DNA of 64,000 bases from Blasia pusilla (taxonomy: Eukaryota; Marchantiophyta; Marchantiopsida; Blasiales). The DNA lies in assembly GCA_050084515.1 (NCBI GenBank), contig CM114274.1, positions 2,542,001 to 2,606,000 on the forward strand, in the 5' to 3' direction. Under the pieces are notes generated by a model. It was not told where the DNA came from. It saw only the letters and a list, made by a program, of their open reading frames with translations, and did no database searches. Shown one piece after another: positions 46,481 to 56,479 of the stretch. The position numbers were made by a program, and so were the translations under genes. Within the stretch, counting starts at the first letter, position 1; each line of letters starts with the position of its first letter.

Positions 46481-47593
46481 TCCGGGGTACACCACACAAT
46501 GGGTGTGGTATCTAAGGGTGTCATCGTAGCACTCCCTGCTACCTCGGGTTCCTCAAACCCGTCATGCTCTGGTGCAAACGCCTCGCTCCACGCGGTCTGC
46601 ACGTGCTCATCTGCCAATCGTTGAAGCTCCTCAGTCGAGCCCTACAGCGGCACCTCTCCTCCACGGAATGATGCAGCTCCCATAACACTCCTCTCCATAG
46701 AAATGTCAAGAACGGGACTATCCTCTGCATGGACATGTCCCTCAATCAAATCACTAGGCCAAGTGATGGCACTGCTAAATGCTGCTAAGGTCGCCATCTC
46801 TCATGGCAATTGCTCGATCACTGCACGTGTGAATCGAACGGGTAATGAGCTAAGGCGCCCATCACCTGACTGCCATCCTGGTATGTAGGACGCTGACTCC
46901 TCCCAGTAATCCTAGGAAAACCCCATCGGGTATAACACTGCTCCACCAACCAAGACGTCGTAGGCCTCAGCATCAGTCACTATCGCCTTGGCGCGCACCA
47001 CGGACTCATCTGTAGGATGTCCCCGGAGAATCCTCACCACGACCTCCTATCGGGTGATATACTGTGTGGTACTCGCTCCACCCAAGGATGTTTGTATCTG
47101 AAATGGACAACACTCCACATTGGCTCTCGTCAAGCCCAATCCTCTGAATGACGCTTTCCCCAACATCAAGGGTTGCGCTCCTGAATCCAACAAGACGCGC
47201 TGCGGACTAAAAGCTCTACCTCCAGGACTCACCAACTGGAAGATCTCTCCTCGGTTATCCAACAACACAACACCAGGAGAAGCCATGGCACGCTTTATTG
47301 CGGGTCTAGCGGGCATCTCCGCCATCCTAGCAGCCGCAGCCTGCCATGAATCTGACGTGGACGGCTCGAGCATCCACTCCAAGGGCAGGTCCATCACCTC
47401 CTCTGCAATCACCTCTGAACGTGATGCAGGAACTCCAACTCCGTGCTCACATAGTGAAGCGGCCAGCCGAAAAAGCCTCGTGGCGTACCCCCAACGTCAC
47501 AACATCGAAGCAGAAAATAAAGGAGTGCGGTATACAACGGTGGCCGCCCCAACAACAACGCTCAAACATGCCCCTCCTGGGCATCAACAATAG
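46481..47593 (-). pseudogene. Retropepsin-like protease region, copy B
   Basis: The 121-codon frame 47412-47047 contains SPGVVLLDNRGEIFQLVSPG and LLDSGAQPLMLGKASFRGLG, with the intact Asp-Ser-Gly-Ala loop. The downstream segments (VVRAKAIV.., YDVLVGGAVLYPMGF-like) and a linker with HVQTAWSEAFAPEHDGFEEP lead to methyltransferase motif I. Upstream is the linker to gag (YRGVRHEA, MLLVCRHGGR). Confidence 0.75.
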
Positions 47594-48075
47594 GAGTCGT
47601 TGCACTCGCTTCTCCCATCGCCCTCCGTGCCTGCACACCAACAACATTACCAACTCTCCAGGAACTTTGATGAGGACCCATCGATGGGGTCCTCATCACT
47701 TTGACAACGTGAAAGACCGAGGAAGCCTAGTCGTCTTCCGGCTTCCTCGTGGATCCAACTCTGCGGCCGCTCCACGCGTCACAATCGCGACGGCCTCCAT
47801 CTGGGCAACCCCGCACATCCATCCAGGATCCTCCGGATCTCTCGGGGCTGCTCCATATGATGTCGATGCCACGAATCCGCATCGGTAACCTCAATGCCAT
47901 AGCGGCAATCGCTCTCGTAGTCGCCAGATTCGAAAGCAAACCATCCCGGCCCACGTCCGGCATCTCCTCGGCGCGTCTAGGTGGTGGTACTCTACCTCCT
48001 CCACGGGTAGCTCCACCACCCTCTCGGGCAACTCCAGCTCCTCGTCCCCCAATGGGACCACCTGGTGCACAATCT

Positions 48076-49413
48076 CTAGGCCCACCCGGACCGGCTACTC
48101 GACCGGTGCCCTCTCGCCTCGGTCCGGACGTAACTCAGGATGTAAATCAAACACGGGCGCGTGTATGACCATACCTCGACAATAGTCACATTGATAACCT
48201 CCTGGTGCAAAGCACCATCTCCTCCTCCATTCTCGAGGCACACGCCCATGACCGACGAGTGCAATCGCGGCCGATGATGGGCTCCACCACATGACCAACA
48301 AGTAATAGTAGGCGGCGCCTGGCGAGCCGCATATGAAGGCGCAGGTCTCGTGGGCACACTTCCCGGTATCTCGCCGAGCTCGTGGTGCCACGATCGACCT
48401 ATCTCGGAGTCCACGTTGCCGCAGGTGGTGCGGATAATCGTGGATCGCTCTCGCCCATAACCCATGGTGGCTACGCTCTCCTCCGCCATGTTGCGCTCAA
48501 TGTTCTCGGCGGTCCTAAAACATCTTCAACGAGGGGAGGTGTTCATAAGAAGCACCCCTCCCGCACCGTGTCCGCAGGTCCGGTCCAAAGATCGCGTACC
48601 ATGACCGGATAGCTTGAGCCTCTGTCACCCCCTGAGTGACGTTGATCAACCGGCGCAAGCGAGTGTAAGCCTCACGCAAACTCTCACCCGGGCGCCTCTA
48701 GAAGTCATGGATGCTCCGCAACTTCTCCGTCCGTATCCCATGGTAGCTCGCCCTCAACTCAGCAAAGAACTCAACCACAGGGTTGAACCTGGGACGAACC
48801 CGACTAGACGGTGCAACTGCTCCCGTGCGAGTGACCCCTCCTAAAACGTCACTAGTGGAAGAGGCAGTAGCCTCTCCTAACTCCTCCTCCTCATCTGGGA
48901 ATGGTTCCGTCCATGACACATAATGTGGTCATAGTAGAGACTCCACGCCTCGATCTCACATGCATATCTCTGAGAGAACTCATGGTAATCGTCCATGGGC
49001 GCCCCCTCTAAATGCTGGAACATACCATTCCATGTTGTAAACGGGTTGAACTCTCTAGATTTCTTGGCCCGCTGGGAGTCGCACCAACTCCTAAACTGTG
49101 CTATAAAATCGTGCAACTCAATCGTGCCTACTGCACCTGAAAACCTACGCGGTCCCCTACCCCGGTCGTCCATCTCGTACGCCCAACTGGTAGGACCACT
49201 CACAATGTGTGGCGATGTGCTCAAAAACTCCTCTACATCCTCCCCCTCATCTGACGATGACACAGAAGGAGGTCGAGGTGGTCCCTCACGTGGAGACCCT
49301 CGAAACCTCGCGCCACTCCGCGTAAAACCTCTAGAGCTACTCTCGGGTTCACCACCTCGTCTCTCAAAGTCCCGAACAGACTCCGTGATGACCCTCGTGC
49401 CCCTCTCACCCAA
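48076..49413 (-). pseudogene. Gag, copy B
   Basis: The N-terminal 178 codons (49413-48877) are open: an Arg/Gly/Ser-rich start, SGPTSWAYEMDDRGRGP, ELHDFIAQFRSWCDS, FNPFTTWNGMFQHLEGAPMD. The capsid-like middle part (FNPVVEFFAELRASY) is in the next frame. The nucleocapsid end shows CWSCGGAHHRRDC and a partial second knuckle. Same layout as copy A at 9036-10409. Confidence 0.75.
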
Positions 49414-49593
49414 TCACTCTGAACCTCGTGAGGAATCCCTCAATCACTCATCCCAAACATGCGCCACTCGATCTACACTCTCTCCCCGAGACGTAACGCG
49501 GCAACACGCGGCGTGGTGCGGCAAATCGACCAAGCTATCATCTCATCGACAACCTATCCTCAACTCCGGACATCCCACACAGGTCTATGTCCC

Positions 49594-50980
49594 CTAAACC
49601 ACGTACATAAATGATGCTCTCAACATCCACACACCCAAAATCCCCAAATAAACTACCCAAATCCCAGAATCCCTCACACGTGCAGGGTAAAGGACCAGAA
49701 TGGATAACCTGAATACATGTCGATGTCGCTCCTCAGAAACTGCAAATCTCGACCCCAACTCGATCGTGGAGACAACTCCTCCAATCAGCAAGTTATTCTC
49801 CTCTCATACTGACGCTGCTCAAAACTCTTCGATAGACAAAGATGTCGGTCCCAATGAACGGTGCGGCGTTGCGGCGCGCGTAACGGCTCTGAACGGCACG
49901 GCCCTCGATGGTGGGATGCGGCACTCGACGGCATACCCTCCTCAATCAACAATAAACCCACACTCTGCTCCACAATGACGGTGCGGCTCCGCGATCGAGA
50001 CGGTGTGGTGCGGCCACGAGCGGCACGGCGCGGCAATCGGCGGTGCGTTGCGGCTACGGGCGTCACGGCACGATACTCGATTGTCGTCGAGCGGCTACGA
50101 ATCACAACATAGCAACATGAAATCAAAACTCAAACATCATAACCGGAGGTCATCTGCCATCACTGGTTGATGAAGAAACTGCGATGACGGTGGCGGCCAA
50201 AACAAAGTACGTGGTGGCGACGCAAGTGAAGGAATCAACGAACGTCGTGGAAGACCCTCCACTCCGTAATGGCGGCAATGGCACCCAAAGGGTGGACAAT
50301 GGACGGTGGACCGTTGAGAGTGACGGTTGACCGCTGATGGTGACGATTGACCGCTGACGGTGACCATCGATGATGACTATGATGGCGACGGCCGCCCCGG
50401 TGTGGCGGCTGATTTAGGGTTTGCACAATTTAACCCTAAAAATCGCCTAGCACTGGAAACTTTACAAGATTGACCATAACTTTTTGCTCACAACTCCAAA
50501 TTGTGCACTGTTTGTTGCACAGCGTGCACAACTTCACGATCTACGCTAGTATGAAAAAATATTTAGAATCGGACATTTCAGTAAAAACTGACGGGAACTG
50601 TCGGAAAACCCAATGTCTCTTTCTCCTACACAAAATTCGCCAGCGCTCCCGCACTGATTTCTCCCAACGAAAATGTAACATCTATAAAAATACAAATCAG
50701 CAAGCTACATGGTGCTCCCGAGAGCACCAGCATGGGACAACCCGCCCCCATACTTAATCCCTATCAGAAATTGGGCAGCGCTTCCGCGCGCCACTCTTCC
50801 ACACGAAAAATCGGCAAATGCAAAGAATAATGAAAGCAGCCCTTGCTCCGGTGAGCACTCCCATGAGACGCTGAACGGGGAACACGGTCCCCAACCTACA
50901 GAAACAGCGAGTGACCAGCGAGCTCCCCCATGAAGCTCTCTCACTCTCTCATTCTCTCATTCTCTCTTTGTAAAGTAAGA
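49594..50980 (-). other. Leader of copy B
   Basis: Sequence between gag and the 504-bp LTR module. The part below 50470 is homologous to 7891-9035 of copy A, including GACCGTTGA-type repeats (50285-50375) and the leader frame 49785-50126. The part above 50470 is unique to copy B. No TGGTATCAGAGC-type primer site is visible next to the LTR. A GGTGCTC hairpin lies at 50711-50728. Confidence 0.6.
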
Positions 50981-51484
50981 TCCAATCTCTCTCTACACCA
51001 TCTCACACCATAGCTCTCAAAGGTGTGCACTCTCTCTCATGTCAAACCAAACCCACTCTCCTAATGAGAGGCTTGGGTTACACTCACAAGGCAAGGTACC
51101 ATAGCTCCGCCGCCTCATGCCAAGAGGTTCAACAAAGAGAGAATGAGCTCTCAAGCTCTCTCTCCTTGAGGTATACCCCTCCCCTCTCCCAAGCTCTCTC
51201 CATGCTAACCTATTCTCCCAAGTCACTTCCTTGGCTCTTGACCTGATGTAGGAGGTCAAGGGCCACTTACCAAAAATAGTAAGTCGATCATATACTCAAA
51301 ATGGTACTTACCTAAAATAGTAAGTTCCTCAATATGGCTCCAAATGAGCCGAAACGAAGGGGAAACATGCTATCTCAGGTTTCCAAGGGCCTCAGCAGGT
51401 CACCCTTGACCTACTGGGCGTGTCCTCCACTACTCATGAAGGCGCTCTATTAGATCCCACCGATCTATCCTAAAAGACGTGACA
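50981..51484 (-). repeat. 5' LTR module of copy B
   Basis: 504 bp, nearly identical to 41926-42429. Its outer end (CGTGACA on the plus strand) abuts the TAGT target duplication. The 126-bp terminal module found on both sides of the 3' partner is absent here. Confidence 0.85.
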
Positions 51485-51488
51485 TAGT

Positions 51489-52400
51489 AGAACAAGTCAA
51501 GTTTAAGTTACAAGGAGAATTTGATGTGAAGGACTTGGGAGAACTCAAGTTCTTCCTTGGTATTGAGTTTATCAAGGTTGGAGAGAGCATGTGGTTACTT
51601 CAACGAAAATATGCTCTTCATATACATTCAAAATATGGTATGATGGCTTGTAAGCCAATCTCTATACCGTTGGACCAGAGTGTGAAGCTACGAGTGGATG
51701 ATGGAGAGTTGCTTCCAGATTCTAATATGTACATGCGCATGGTTGGAAGTTTGATCTATCTAACTATAACCAGACCAGATTTGAGCTATGGTGTTGGCCT
51801 AGTGAGCCAGTTTATGCAAGCATCTCGAAAACCTCACCTTGATGATGTGAGGAGGATTATGTAGTATGTGAAATTCTCTATTAAATTAGGGCTTCAATTT
51901 GAACCTTCTCTGAGTTTTCAATTATAGAGATTCACATATGTGATTGGGTAGGAAGCGTGTCTGATCGACACTCCACATCAAGTTATTCATTTACCTTGGG
52001 AAACGCAACTATAAGTTGGGTTTGAAAGAAGCAACCTATAGTTGTTTTATCTTCAACAGAGGTTGAGTATAGAAGAGCAACCAATGCAGCATGTGAGGAG
52101 GTGTGGTTTCATCGATTACTTGTTGAGATTATTGTTAATAACTTAGGATCTAGTGTAATATATGCAGAAAATATTAGTAGCATCAAGCTCGCTAATAACC
52201 ATGTGTTTCATGCTCGTACAAAGCATGTTGAGGTGCACTATCATTTTATCTATGAGAAAGTGCTTGTAGGAGAAATTGATCTTGTGTATATAGGTACAGA
52301 TCAATAAATTGCTGACATCTTTACAAAGACATTGTCTAGAGATAAGTTTGAGATGTTTAGAAATGATTTAGGCGTTAGAGATATCGATATGAGCTTGAGA
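51489..52400 (+). pseudogene. Copia reverse transcriptase part 2 and RNase H
   Basis: Continuation of the copia RT after the gypsy insertion: VKDLGELKFFLGIEFIK, MVGSLIYLTITRPDLSYGV, VSQFMQASRKPH. RNase H is in broken frames, ending with FHARTKHVEVHYHFI and ADIFTKTLSRDKFEMFRNDL, the standard copia C terminus. It is followed by the purine-rich GAGAGGGAG before the 3' LTR. Confidence 0.9.
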
Positions 52401-52405
52401 GGGAG

Positions 52406-52711
52406 TATTGAAGATTGAGTTACAATCAAGCTCACGAGACACCTGAACTCCTACAGTGGGTACAAACATGAAGTAGGGAAGCTTAATCTTGGTTAGTCAG
52501 TTAAGCGCGACTATCTTAACTAGGGTTAATTAATCAAAATTAGTCTAACTTGAGACTATGGTTAAAGTTAGGGTTGCTTGTACATACCCTATATAATTGA
52601 GAAAGGGACCAACCTCCACTCATTCTCTTATTGCAAATTTAATTCTTCATGGTAGTGTGTGAGTGTGAGAGCCGTTTCCCACTAGTTATGCTTCCTTAGG
52701 AGTTTTCCACA
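52406..52711 (+). repeat. Copia 3' LTR
   Basis: 306 bp, partner of 35741-36050, TATTGAAGATTGAG to AGTTTTCCACA, followed by target duplication ACTCC. Confidence 0.92.
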
Positions 52712-52716
52712 ACTCC

Positions 52717-54458
52717 ACTGACTCCGCTTGATGTGAATCCTCTAGCACTACCTTTGTGAACCCTTAAAGGATAGTGTGGTGACACTTATTAAGTATCCCT
52801 TTTGCACAATCAACTCTCACTCTTGTACACTAATCAATAGTTAAGTCCACGAGAGCATGACACTATAATCTACACCCTCATGAAATCCAATAGGCGTGTA
52901 GTGTGGTATGGTATGGTAACACTCTACATTGATCTATGTAATCTCTATTACAACATCTGCAACAAAATATCCCTTAGAGGCATCCACATAGATATATATC
53001 CCTTTATAATATATGTATTCACTACTGACAACATATTCCTACTCATCTAGTGCAACTCCCGACTACTCAACATTCCAAGAAAATCCACATATTTGCAAGA
53101 TTGGGGCATGAATTGATACCTTGAATATGACAACGATGATGTCATCCCTCTTAAAAAAATTGACAATCTTCTTCCATCTAACTTCAAAAATCAAACTCCT
53201 CCATACTAATGAATCTCCGAGATCAACAATGGTACAATGTGGTGAGGAGTGGAAAAACACAAGAAATGTAAGAGTGGTATGGAAATATTGGTATAGCAAT
53301 ACCAACAACAACATAGTATGCCTAAGTGCATCACAACACATCCATAAGTAACCAACGCAAGTTTGAAACTTCCTTCAAAGGGTATCCTAAAAACCTAAAG
53401 TCAATGAAAATATGGGCCATACATCATATGGTGATATGGCAAATTGAGTAAAAAAAACTTCCAAAACGTAGAGTAACCCTTTGTGCTTCTTGAGTCGATT
53501 TGCAACACAAAATAGGAGAGAATTACATATGAATATCGTATTGGAAGAGGTCACTATTGTAATATTAGTCTCAACATCAGATGTTACTACAACACAACAA
53601 ATTGTCGTGGACTATAATTCCTAAAAATATCATGGTTGCAAAAAAATGAACTAGTTCATCCCTAAGATGAATATGGAAGGACGAGTTTGGAAAGTTTTGG
53701 AGACATGGATTGTAAGAGGTGGATCCCACAGTTATTGCTTATGGTGGGAAGTAGGGCAGGGACGGGCGGGACAATAAGGGGGGAGGGAGTGGAGATGCGG
53801 GGAGGGAGGGGGGGAGATGGGGGAGGACAAGAAAGGGGAGGAGGGATCCACATAACAAGTCCATCCATAGGACAAACATAATTCCATGGACATGTCAGTG
53901 GACACACAATTTTTCCATATGCAACCTTGAAAACTAGTAGCTGCATGACTAAATTTGGCGTCAAACCCTAAATTAGAAGGAAAATATGCATAAAGCAAGT
54001 TGAAGGTTTGAGCATGATGGGAGCTATTGGCACAAGCACAAGTGTGAGCATGTGTGGATGCGATGTCAAGGTGCAACCATTGTAGCCAACATGGCTAGTG
54101 CCAAGTAGCTCGATTTCGCAATAGTCATGGTGATCATTGTAACTTGCATGTTGCTTGTATGCTTTGGTTAGTGTTAGTTGTGTTGCATTCCTAGATTTGT
54201 TGTCTACAAGATCAATAACTTTGTATTGGTAAAAAGTCTCCTAAGCAATAGAGATTCACCATCCTACAACCTCTAGTCTAAAAAAATTGGCAACACTTCT
54301 AAAATCTAAAATCTTTGAAAAAAGAAGAAGCTAACTTTACCTCCACGGTACTCTTGTGAGCCTTAAGATGGGTAATATGGGACTCTACACGTAAGACAAA
54401 TGCCAAGTGTCCTTAGTTTTGCTCTAAAGCTCTCGTATGGCACTACCGCCTTTTTTAG
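52717..54458. other. Intergenic, no gene seen
   Basis: AT-rich flank of the copia element. The only notable part is a G-rich purine tract at 53757-53847 with many G3-G6 runs, a possible quadruplex former. Confidence 0.4.
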
Positions 54459-54845
54459 GCTCTCATTCTCTCTTTATAAATTTGAATTATGCCAACACAT
54501 AAGCTCTTTGTGATGTTAAACCAAACCCACTCTCATAGTGAGAGGCTCAGGGTCACGCGAGAGGCAAGGTACGATAGCTCTATTGCCTTCTGGAAGAAGT
54601 TTTAAGAAAGAGATATGAACTCCCAAGTTCTTTCTCTTTGAGGTGTAACCTCTTCCTCTCTTAAGCATTCTCCCTAGTGACCTACGCATAAAATTCACAT
54701 CTCTAATTGTAACCCTCTTTAATGGATCAAGAGGAAACTTCCATAACATGAAGTGAATCATGTCTAAAATAGTAGACTTATAAAAAATAGTAAGTTCTCC
54801 AAATAACTCCACTTGGATCCTAAACTCAAGAAAATTTGCATACTA
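54459..54845 (+). repeat. Diverged relic of the copy B LTR module
   Basis: Matches the 504-bp LTR module in the plus orientation shown at 41926-42429: CTCTCATTCTCTCTTTATAA, AAACCAAACCCACTCTC, GAGAGGCT, GCAAGGTACGATAGCTCT, TTCTTTCTCTTTGAGGTGTA, AAAAATAGTAAGTTC. Strongly mutated, so an old solo LTR. Confidence 0.7.
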
Positions 54846-54942
54846 GTAAACTATCAAGAAGTGCTTATTTTTCTGATATATGAGGGGAGGGGATGAGAGT
54901 GGAAATAAGTTTTTAAACGAAGGATTCCTTCAAAAAGAGACT

Positions 54943-54979
<37 letters not shown>

Positions 54980-56004
54980 TTTTGATTTTCAAGAGGGGAG
55001 AATTTTTTAAGTTTTTTCTTTCTAATATATGAGTGGAGGAGGAGTAGATAAGATTGAATTATGAGTGAGAGAGTCTTGATTTTTCAACAAGGGACAACTT
55101 TCTAGTGGATTTTTGTTTATATTTTACTTTCATTATATGAGTGAATGAGACATAAGATTAAAATTTCTAAATAGTAAAGAGGAAGAGAAAATGGATGCTT
55201 TCATAAGTAGTATTTCATTTTTGATAGGGGAGGGGAAGAGAGTAGGGAAACAAGAGAGATTTCACAAGGATTTTTTTGAATATTAAATATGAATAGGAGA
55301 TGGGAGGGAGAGATGGAGGATACAATTTCCATGGGACATGGAGATGGGATAAAGGAGTAGTACCAAATGGACCTTTGTTCAATGTCCCTGCAAAAAGGGA
55401 TGACTAGGATGAGGGAGGAGGGGATATCTATATTATTATTGGAGAGTGTCCATTCATTTTGTAAACTCCTCTCCTCTTGACATTTAGCACTTTGGTCCAT
55501 TAGGATCGCTCGCCTTCTTAACTAATAGGGTGCTCGAAATTGATTTAAAATGTCACTCGAGAATGTATAGAGTTAATTATGGGAGGAAATTTAAACCCGT
55601 GCATGGCCCGCGCTTACACTAGCACAAATAAGGACAAGAGAGACGAAACGTCTCCAAACACATAACGGAGAGGTTCCCTCCAGCTCCGTGCATGGCACGT
55701 GTGCAAAAGTACTAATCTATCTGCGATGTTTAAGGGGTACCACTTATGAATCGTGGACACATTTTCGAAGTAATTTTTTTAATTAGGATTGAACCAAACG
55801 AAAAGAATGCAAATGAAAGAAAAAACTCCCCAATCAAAAGAAAATAAACCAAATAATATAGCACTCGAAATATCCACCTACAAAGCAACACCGGACGATC
55901 AACCCTAAAACCACCGCTACGTTTAGCGACGCCAAACCCCCACCCTCAAGCTCCTCCAAACGCCCTCCATATCGAGCGGAGGGTGGAGGTGGAAGGCCCC
56001 GCAA
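54846..56004. other. Intergenic upstream of NAA15
   Basis: No gene seen. A (GA)n microsatellite lies at 54946-54977. The last few hundred bases are the likely distal promoter of NAA15. Confidence 0.45.
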
Positions 56005-56020
56005 TTAGGGTTTAGGGTTT
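56005..56020 (+). promoter_or_regulatory. Telo-box upstream of NAA15
   Basis: TTAGGGTTTAGGGTTT, two and a half plant telomere-type units, 460 bp before the start codon. Telo-boxes are common in promoters of plant translation and growth genes. Confidence 0.6.
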
Positions 56021-56040
56021 ACCCCTGGCCATCCCCGTCA

Positions 56041-56165
56041 GGGACGGACGGAGAGATAGGATAGGGGCGGAGAGAGATAGATCGATGGGGAGGGAGGGAC
56101 GGAGTGAGTGAGTGATGGAGAGGAGGAGGGACGGAGAGAGAGAGAGAGAGAGGAGGAGGAGGGGA
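56041..56165 (+). promoter_or_regulatory. GA-rich purine tract in the NAA15 leader
   Basis: Long run of GGAG, GAGA and GGGA units. GAGA-type repeats near transcription starts are bound by BPC/BBR factors in plants; that role here is inference. Confidence 0.4.
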
Positions 56166-56479
56166 CGGACAGAGATCGAGCGAAGGAGGGTTCTGAAGGA
56201 TTACATCCGTTGGGGCGTGGGACGATCGAAACCCTCGTGCGCGAGCGCTGGGGCGCGGTGGCAGACTCAATGCGGAGGAGCGGTGGAGTGCAGTGAGAGA
56301 TCCTCTCGGATGTCCGAGGGGAGGAAGGGGCGGTTGCGAGGTGGGAGAGGGAGTGGCGATGGAGGTGGTGTAGTAGGAGGGCCGGCGGCTTGGGAGGAGG
56401 AGGGGAGCGGTGGATTGCGGGAGGTGACGGGCGGAGAGGTGGCCTTGTTTTTCTGCTGCGTCGCTCTTTGAGGGGAGCT

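Larger units (their letters stand above)
41807..51484 (-). mobile_element. Unusual Ty3/gypsy element with DNA methyltransferase and PHD finger, copy B
   Basis: A 9,678-bp minus-strand element inserted in the copia RT. Target duplication TAGT at 41803-41806 and 51485-51488; termini TGTCGTGCG.. and ..CGTGACA on the plus strand. Sense order from high to low coordinates: LTR part (51484-50981), leader, gag, protease, methyltransferase, RT-RNase H, integrase, PHD finger, polypurine tract (CTAGGGGGGCGA at 42559-42570), composite LTR (42557-41807). It is better preserved than copy A (a 402-codon RT-RNase H frame, intact DSGA protease loop, intact PHD Trp) but has lost ~570 bp at the end of the methyltransferase. 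It must be younger than the copia element. Confidence 0.9.
35741..52711 (+). mobile_element. Ty1/copia LTR retrotransposon with nested insertions
   Basis: Complete plus-strand copia element. 5' LTR 35741-36050, primer site from 36051, gag, protease, integrase, RT, RNase H (integrase before RT, the copia order), polypurine tract, 3' LTR 52406-52711. Target duplications ACTCC flank it (35736-35740 and 52712-52716). It contains the nested solo LTRs 36393-38398 and the gypsy copy B 41807-51484. Without these the element is about 5.3 kb, typical for copia. Internal stops and lost catalytic residues show it is dead. Confidence 0.93.

Noticed and set aside
56108-56471. Arg/Glu-rich plus-strand and Pro/Ser-rich minus-strand frames upstream of NAA15
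   Set aside because: Translation of a purine-rich leader; composition only, no domain.
56390-56479. 30-codon N-terminal extension of NAA15
   Set aside because: The extension begins at TTG, has no ATG, is Gly/Arg-rich from leader DNA, and the conserved protein starts at the ATG at 56480.
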